NCBI GenBank assembly: GCA_016223085.1 | Contig: JACRPS010000008.1 | Span: 62,001-126,000, forward strand | DNA length: 64,000 nt | Origin: Chloroflexota bacterium | GTDB lineage: Bacteria > Chloroflexota > Anaerolineae > Aggregatilineales > Phototrophicaceae | Direction: 5' to 3' | Shown here: one piece after another, positions 60,007-64,000 of the stretch | Position numbering within the stretch: position 1 is the first letter of the stretch | How the letters are laid out: each line of letters starts with the position of its first letter | Position numbers and translations under genes: made by a program | Notes under the pieces: model-generated | What the model was told of the DNA's origin: nothing | Seen by the model: the letters and a program-made list of their open reading frames with translations, nothing else | The model's database searches: none

Positions 60007-60319
60007 CCGCCGCAGATTCCCCCTGTGTGCGTCGGGATTTCAAAGGCGTGTCGAACCATTCACAAGCACGAACTGGCTGAATCATTCGCGGTAAGCCTGC
60101 TGAAGACAGGCTGAAAGAATTAAAAACGATCCTCCCAGCCACCTTTGAGGTGGCTTTTGTCGTTCCGCCGTCCGGCGACGCCAACTGAAGTCTTGTCCTG
60201 GCGCACATGGGGCGCGCCGCCGTGCTTCCCATTTTTACGCGCTTCAGCAGACGTGGTTTCAGCCAGTTTCCCCATTTCCCGGTATAATAAAGATAGCGAG
60301 CTAACGAGGGGGCATTAAC
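60007..60319 (+). other. 313-base region between SDR and cNMP-binding genes
   Basis: Holds a shortened inverted copy of the two-hairpin repeat (60137-60177), whose second hairpin may act as a terminator, and TATAAT (60283-60288) preceded by CGG, 32 bases upstream of the next gene. No -35 element and no coding frame is convincing. Confidence 0.6.
60137..60177 (-). repeat. Shortened two-hairpin element; possible terminator
   Basis: AGCCACCT-TTG-AGGTGGCT followed by TTTT (60137-60159) can terminate the SDR transcript. On the minus strand it continues as CAAAAGCCACCT, matching the family consensus, and the first hairpin is reduced to CGCCG-TC-CGGCG. Confidence 0.6.
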
Positions 60320-60769
60320 ATGGAACTCGTAGAAATCTTAAAAGGCGTAGAACTGTGCCGGGGTCTGGACGCGCAGCAGTTGGGGCGGCTGGCGGCCATC
60401 AGCCACCGGGAGGAGTACAACGCCGACCAGCCGATCTTTGACCAGGGCACCCACGGCGAAAAGATGTACGTCATCACGCGTGGCGAGGTCGAAATCCGCA
60501 TCAAGGACGGCAAAGGCGGCAAACCGATCAGCCTGTATCTGGGACAGGGGCAGATTTTTGGTGAAATGGCGCTGCTCGACCAGAGCGACCGGTCGGCGTC
60601 GGTCATCGCCTGCCAGAACAACACCGTTGTTTATTCCATCAGCAGCGACGATTTCCTCAACCTGTGTACGTCGGACACCGCCCTGGGCTACATCATGATG
60701 CGGAACATGGCGATGGATTTGAGCTTTAAACTGCGCCACCGGAATCTCGATGCATCGAGCGCGTCCTGA
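60320..60769 (+). CDS. Cyclic-nucleotide-binding domain protein
   Basis: 149 residues, a single cNMP-binding domain: LEIFDQGTHGEKMYVITRGEVEI-type beta roll and the phosphate-binding cassette with Glu82 and Arg91 (FGEMALLDQSDRSASVI). There is no DNA-binding helix-turn-helix, so it is not a complete CRP/FNR regulator; it may sense a cyclic nucleotide and act through a partner. The next small gene starts 29 bases after its stop. Confidence 0.9.
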   Translation: MELVEILKGVELCRGLDAQQLGRLAAISHREEYNADQPIFDQGTHGEKMYVITRGEVEIRIKDGKGGKPISLYLGQGQIFGEMALLDQSDRSASVIACQNNTVVYSISSDDFLNLCTSDTALGYIMMRNMAMDLSFKLRHRNLDASSAS

Positions 60770-60797
60770 ACGCGCCGAACAAGGAGGAGATGCTGCC

Positions 60798-61019
60798 ATG
60801 ATTTACAAGGTCAGCTACGTGGTGGTCGGCGGCGAATATCCCGGCGGCATTCGCAACGAGCCGGAGTGCCCGAAGGTGGGTGACATCGTGCAGATTGGCC
60901 GCAACCGGTTTGAAGTGATGGAAATTCACGAAATTATCCCGCCACGTGACGATTTCCAGTTCCTGCACGCGACAGTGAAGCCGGTAGACGGCGCTTCCAA
61001 TGGTGATACGTCGGGGTAG
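60798..61019 (+). CDS. Small hypothetical protein
   Basis: 73 residues, beta-rich (MIYKVSYVVVGGEYPGGIRN), ending DGASNGDTSG. Strong AAGGAGGAG 8 bases before the ATG at 60798. Not recognised. By position it is co-transcribed with the cNMP-binding gene and could be its partner. Confidence 0.72.
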   Translation: MIYKVSYVVVGGEYPGGIRNEPECPKVGDIVQIGRNRFEVMEIHEIIPPRDDFQFLHATVKPVDGASNGDTSG

Positions 61020-61053
61020 TTATCGGTTATCAGTAAAGAAAGGCACCTTAAAC

Positions 61054-61083
61054 TGACAACCGAAAACTGATAACTGAAAACTA
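61054..61083. repeat. AAACTGACAACCGAAAACTGATAACT tract
   Basis: Intergenic unit sharing CCGAAAACTGATAACT with the coding tract at 46593-46780. It ends at the stop codon of the convergent gene. Confidence 0.65.
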
Positions 61084-61836
61084 GAATTCGTACACATCGT
61101 AATCCTGGCAGAGCGTAACCGGCCCGTCAAAGGTTTCCTGCGCTTCAGCGACCAGCGGCGTAGGATCGGTGTTCCACACCCAGTAGTGGATGAGATACAG
61201 GCACTTGGCGCCCACCCGTGTGGCGGTTTCGCCGGCCTGCCGGGCGCTGCTATGCCCGGAACTGGCGCCCGCCGCTTCGTGAATCAGCAAATCAGCGTCC
61301 CTGCATAATTCGTACAACGAATCGGTCGGCTGGGTGTCACAGGTGTAGGCCAGCACTTTGCCGGTCTTTTTGTTTTCAATCCGCAGGCCGATGGTCGGGA
61401 TAAAATGATGCACCGGCCACGACGTGATGCGGAAATCCTCGTTTTCCAGCACGGGCGCGTTCCAGCGTTCGCTGACCCGGTGGAACGTTACCGGGAAGAA
61501 GTTCGGCCATTCCTGCCAGGAAAAACCGACCATCATATCTTCCATGCGGTTGATACAGTGATGCAGGCCAAAAAAGCGCAGCGGCGCCTGCCGTCCCAGC
61601 AGCCACAATTGCATCAGCATATTGGGGACGCCGGAGACGTGATCGGGGTGAAAGTGCGTCAGGATCACATCCTGCAGGCGGTTGTCGTCAATCCCCTGGA
61701 ACTGAATCTTACCAAGCGGATTGGAGCCACAGTCTACCAGGACCGGGTCATTGTCCCCGATCAGCAAAAAATGGGTGTTGTCGTGGTTGGCGTCCGACAC
61801 GGCGGCAGCAGTACCGAGAATAAGCACACGGGCCAT
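61081..61836 (-). CDS. Metallo-beta-lactamase-fold hydrolase, RNase Z-like
   Basis: 251 residues from the ATG at 61836 (AAAGGAAC 4 bases upstream). Zinc motif THFHPDHVSG, further His in HHFIP, an Asp in TCDTQP, and HEAAGASSGHSSARQAGE with LIHYW at the end, as in the RNase Z/arylsulfatase-like branch. It may act on tRNA 3' ends or on a small ester; the RNase Z exosite is not evident. Convergent with the small gene before it. Confidence 0.88.
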   Translation of the reverse strand: MARVLILGTAAAVSDANHDNTHFLLIGDNDPVLVDCGSNPLGKIQFQGIDDNRLQDVILTHFHPDHVSGVPNMLMQLWLLGRQAPLRFFGLHHCINRMEDMMVGFSWQEWPNFFPVTFHRVSERWNAPVLENEDFRITSWPVHHFIPTIGLRIENKKTGKVLAYTCDTQPTDSLYELCRDADLLIHEAAGASSGHSSARQAGETATRVGAKCLYLIHYWVWNTDPTPLVAEAQETFDGPVTLCQDYDVYEF

Positions 61837-62044
61837 AATGTTCCTTTGTAAACGAACCGGCACGGTTCAGTGAGTTACGCTCGCAGCGAAAAAATAAAGA
61901 CCAGCTCATCCCCTTAAGTATACTCCCATGTCCCATTTTGCACGTTAGGGAATCAAACTGGCCTAAAGCCTTAATTATCCTGTGGACAGGCTGGAAGTAA
62001 ACTGTTTGTATTACGTGAATGAAATTGCTTCCCATGAGGACAAC

Positions 62045-63511
62045 ATGCAACCCCTGTCCGAAACCACCTCATTGATTTTTTCCCATCCTCTGCTCCAGCG
62101 TCTTACCCGGCCCCATCCCTCGATTACCGATCCGGCGATTCGCTTTAAATCGCAGCTCCTGGCAGCATTGTTAGGGCTGTTGCTGCTGCTGGATTTTCCG
62201 ATTCTGCTGCTGATGTTGGCTGGTATTCTGGGTAGAGCGACAATGGTCAGCACGGTGGCAAGCCTGGGAGTCCTGCTGGCGCAGTACCTGCTGAACCGCG
62301 CCGGATTCTACCGCCTGAGTGCCTGGCTGTTGATTCTTACCGTTGTGGTGGCGGTTGTCGTAGCGCCGATGTTTGACCCATCATCTGCGTCAGTTATTTT
62401 TTACGCGATGATTATCCCATTGCTGGCAGCTACCTTCTTCCCCGGTCGGGTAGCTGCCTCTGTTTTCGCGCTGCTGATCGCGCTCATTATTGTCTTAAAT
62501 CTGCTGTTCCCAGCCTCTACTGCTGACCAGTTCTCGGCCAGCGGCATTCGTTCCACAGCGTTTATCTTCTTTATGTTTCAGGGTGCCTTTCTCTTCGTCC
62601 TGGTTTATTCGCGCCATGTGATTGAAACCCGGCGCCGGGCAGAACTGGAAAATCTCAACGCCCAACTGGCACTGAGTAATACTTCTCTGGCAGAAGCGTC
62701 CAGGGAAGTACAGGCTTCCGAAGCGAAGTGGCGCGCCATCCTCGCCAATGCGCCGGTTATGATCGCATATACCAAGCTAGACGGGCAGATCGAATTTATC
62801 AACAAGGCCGTCGGCGGCACGCTGGAAGAAACCCGGCGTAAGAGTATCTATGATCTCACGCCGCCCGCCGATGTTGAACGGGTGCGCCAGATCGTCGAGC
62901 AGGTGATTGAGCGCCGGACGGCGGTCGCCTACGAAGTGATGACGCACAACGCCGAAGGCCAGCCAAGCTGGTTTTCCACCATTGTTGGCCCGGTGGAGGT
63001 GGACGGTCGGGAGGCCGGCCTGACGTTTATCTCCAACGACATCACTGAGCAGATGCGCGCGGCTGAAACGCAGAAACGCCTGCAGCAGCAGATCATTGAC
63101 TCGCAGAAGCAGCTTTTGAAGGAGCTGTCCACGCCGGTGATTCCGATGACCGACCGCGTGATTATCATGCCTATCGTTGGCAGTATTGATTCGTCCCGCG
63201 CGCAGGATATGACGCGCGCCCTGCTGGCCGGAATCAGCGCCAACCGCGCCCGCTACGTCGTGCTGGACGTGACCGGCGTACCGGTGGTAGATACCGGTGT
63301 GGCGCAGCACCTCAGCCGGACGATTCAGGCGGCGCGGCTGAAAGGCGCGCAGACCATCGTCACCGGCATTTCGGATGCCATCGCCGAAACGGTAGTTGAC
63401 CTGGGGCTGGACTGGAGCGGCATCGAAACGCAGCGTGATTTGCAGACCGGGCTGATGTCGGTCATGCGCCGCCTGCGCGAGAGCGAGAAGGCCGAAATCG
63501 CGGCGGGTTAA
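62045..63511 (+). CDS. Membrane sensor with PAS and RsbR-type STAS domains
   Basis: 488 residues from the ATG at 62045 (GAGGA 5 bases upstream). Five to six TM helices (about 35-210), a coiled coil (about 215-245), a PAS domain (about 245-350, ANAPVMIAYTKLDGQIEFINKAVG) and a STAS domain (about 375-480) with the RsbR/stressosome signature STPVIPMTDRVIIMPIVGSID and VVLDVTGVPVVDTGVAQHL. The Thr of GVPVVDT is a known phosphorylation site in RsbR relatives. No RsbS, RsbT kinase or phosphatase gene follows. It converges on the SpoIIM gene with overlapping stops. Confidence 0.88.
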   Translation: MQPLSETTSLIFSHPLLQRLTRPHPSITDPAIRFKSQLLAALLGLLLLLDFPILLLMLAGILGRATMVSTVASLGVLLAQYLLNRAGFYRLSAWLLILTVVVAVVVAPMFDPSSASVIFYAMIIPLLAATFFPGRVAASVFALLIALIIVLNLLFPASTADQFSASGIRSTAFIFFMFQGAFLFVLVYSRHVIETRRRAELENLNAQLALSNTSLAEASREVQASEAKWRAILANAPVMIAYTKLDGQIEFINKAVGGTLEETRRKSIYDLTPPADVERVRQIVEQVIERRTAVAYEVMTHNAEGQPSWFSTIVGPVEVDGREAGLTFISNDITEQMRAAETQKRLQQQIIDSQKQLLKELSTPVIPMTDRVIIMPIVGSIDSSRAQDMTRALLAGISANRARYVVLDVTGVPVVDTGVAQHLSRTIQAARLKGAQTIVTGISDAIAETVVDLGLDWSGIETQRDLQTGLMSVMRRLRESEKAEIAAG

Positions 63512-64000
63512 CCGCCCAGCACGGCCATCACCACGCGCGGCGTGATGTAGGCTTCGATGGCCGCCGCCAGAATCAGGCCGGGGATGACCAGGCCAATGGC
63601 GATGCGAATCGTGTCCGCCAGCGCCGCCGTCCACGCCTGTCCGACCGTCAGACCGCGCGGCGGTTTGGTTACCACCGAACCCAGGTGGAAAGCGGCTGCC
63701 GTCGCCAGCACGATCACCGGGATTTCGATGACGCCATGCGTGAGCACGCCTGCGACCAGAAACGCAGGATTGAGACCGGCGATCATCACCTGGCTGAACA
63801 GATAGCCGAGTACCACGTATACCGCCGGTGTCAGCACCAGCGCCGCCACGCCAAAGGTGAACATACTCAGCAGCGCCGCCGCCAGCAGGATACGCCCGTT
63901 CTGCCACAGGATGAAGCGGAAGCTGCCGGTTTGCGTCGAAATATCCAGATATTGCGACAGGTTGATCGGCATATCGCTGACCGAGCCGGTGGCGATCAAC
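63508..64000 (-). CDS. SpoIIM-family membrane protein, N-terminus beyond window
   Basis: At least 164 codons, with the start probably to the right of the window (the ATG at 63999 would cut the conserved N-terminal helix). Four hydrophobic helices and the motif LTHGVIEIPVIVLATAAAFHLG identify the stage II sporulation M (DUF95) family. In non-sporulating bacteria these are membrane proteins of unclear function, often next to RDD or AAA genes. Confidence 0.85.
   Translation of the reverse strand, partial: LIATGSVSDMPINLSQYLDISTQTGSFRFILWQNGRILLAAALLSMFTFGVAALVLTPAVYVVLGYLFSQVMIAGLNPAFLVAGVLTHGVIEIPVIVLATAAAFHLGSVVTKPPRGLTVGQAWTAALADTIRIAIGLVIPGLILAAAIEAYITPRVVMAVLGG

Noticed and set aside
1-64000. 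tRNA or rRNA genes
   Set aside because: I looked for T-loop GTTCGA-type signatures and cloverleaf pairing in the gaps and saw none; a covariance search would be decisive.

Overview
The window is a high-GC, gene-dense piece of a bacterial chromosome that looks like Chloroflexota (Anaerolineae-like). This placement is inferred, not tested by any search. It rests on the many secreted proteins with Thr/Pro-rich linkers, a DUF3160 protein, a CheR-TPR fusion, bacterial translin with DUF3467, a NurA with a small HAS-barrel partner, frequent TTG/GTG starts, and dense intergenic palindromes. No rRNA, tRNA, CRISPR array, transposase, integrase or phage gene was recognised.

Layout. 1-4.5 kb: edge-truncated P-loop ATPase, two-TM protein, LuxR-type regulator with a degenerate receiver, DUF3467-translin operon, AlkD-like protein. 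4.7-16.9 kb: secreted beta-propeller/Fn3 protein, SSB, single-domain receiver, GatB, metallophosphoesterase, Hsp20, small secreted and membrane proteins, a deacetylase-glycosyltransferase pair, a DtxR-like regulator. 17-24 kb: a pair encoding a beta-propeller/dihaem c-type protein and a 1253-residue secreted protein, then divergent CheR-TPR. 24-32 kb: SMP-30 protein, RR-X-HK operon, truncated DUF433 antitoxin-like gene, CBS/DUF21 protein, GNAT, FGE-fold protein. 32-44 kb: candidate structured RNA, lipase-like hydrolase, tryptophanase, frameshifted fasciclin gene, MutY, SLOG protein, TetR/SnoaL pair, zinc protease, membrane TPR protein. 44-53 kb: glycoside hydrolase and GT39-like glycosyltransferase, epimerase, secreted protein, two oligopeptide-ABC ATPases without permeases. 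53-64 kb: DUF3160, terpenoid-cyclase-like toroid, HAS-barrel/NurA pair, hydrolase-SDR pair, cNMP-binding protein, beta-lactamase-fold hydrolase, PAS-STAS sensor, SpoIIM (cut by the edge).

The most unusual layer is repeats. At least five families of short palindromic or tandem repeats lie between genes: GTAGGG...CCCTAC palindromes with variable cores, a two-hairpin GCCGGA/AGCC element, CCGCCAAGACACCAAGA arms, ACACAGAGGCACAGAGG arms, and CAGTC/ACTCAG tracts. A further palindrome, ACAATGGGCTTAAGCC, occurs once between genes and once in a gene. Several families have also entered coding sequence without breaking the frame. The GT39-like gene at 45820-48060 carries copies of four families in its N-terminus and loops. 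A response regulator at 27270-27956 carries the ACAATGGG palindrome exactly in its inter-domain linker.

Other points of interest are sensory or regulatory proteins that lost key residues (two receivers without the acceptor Asp, a DtxR homologue without the primary metal ligands), a translin with an apparently intact acidic triad, and a candidate small RNA at about 32520-32617.
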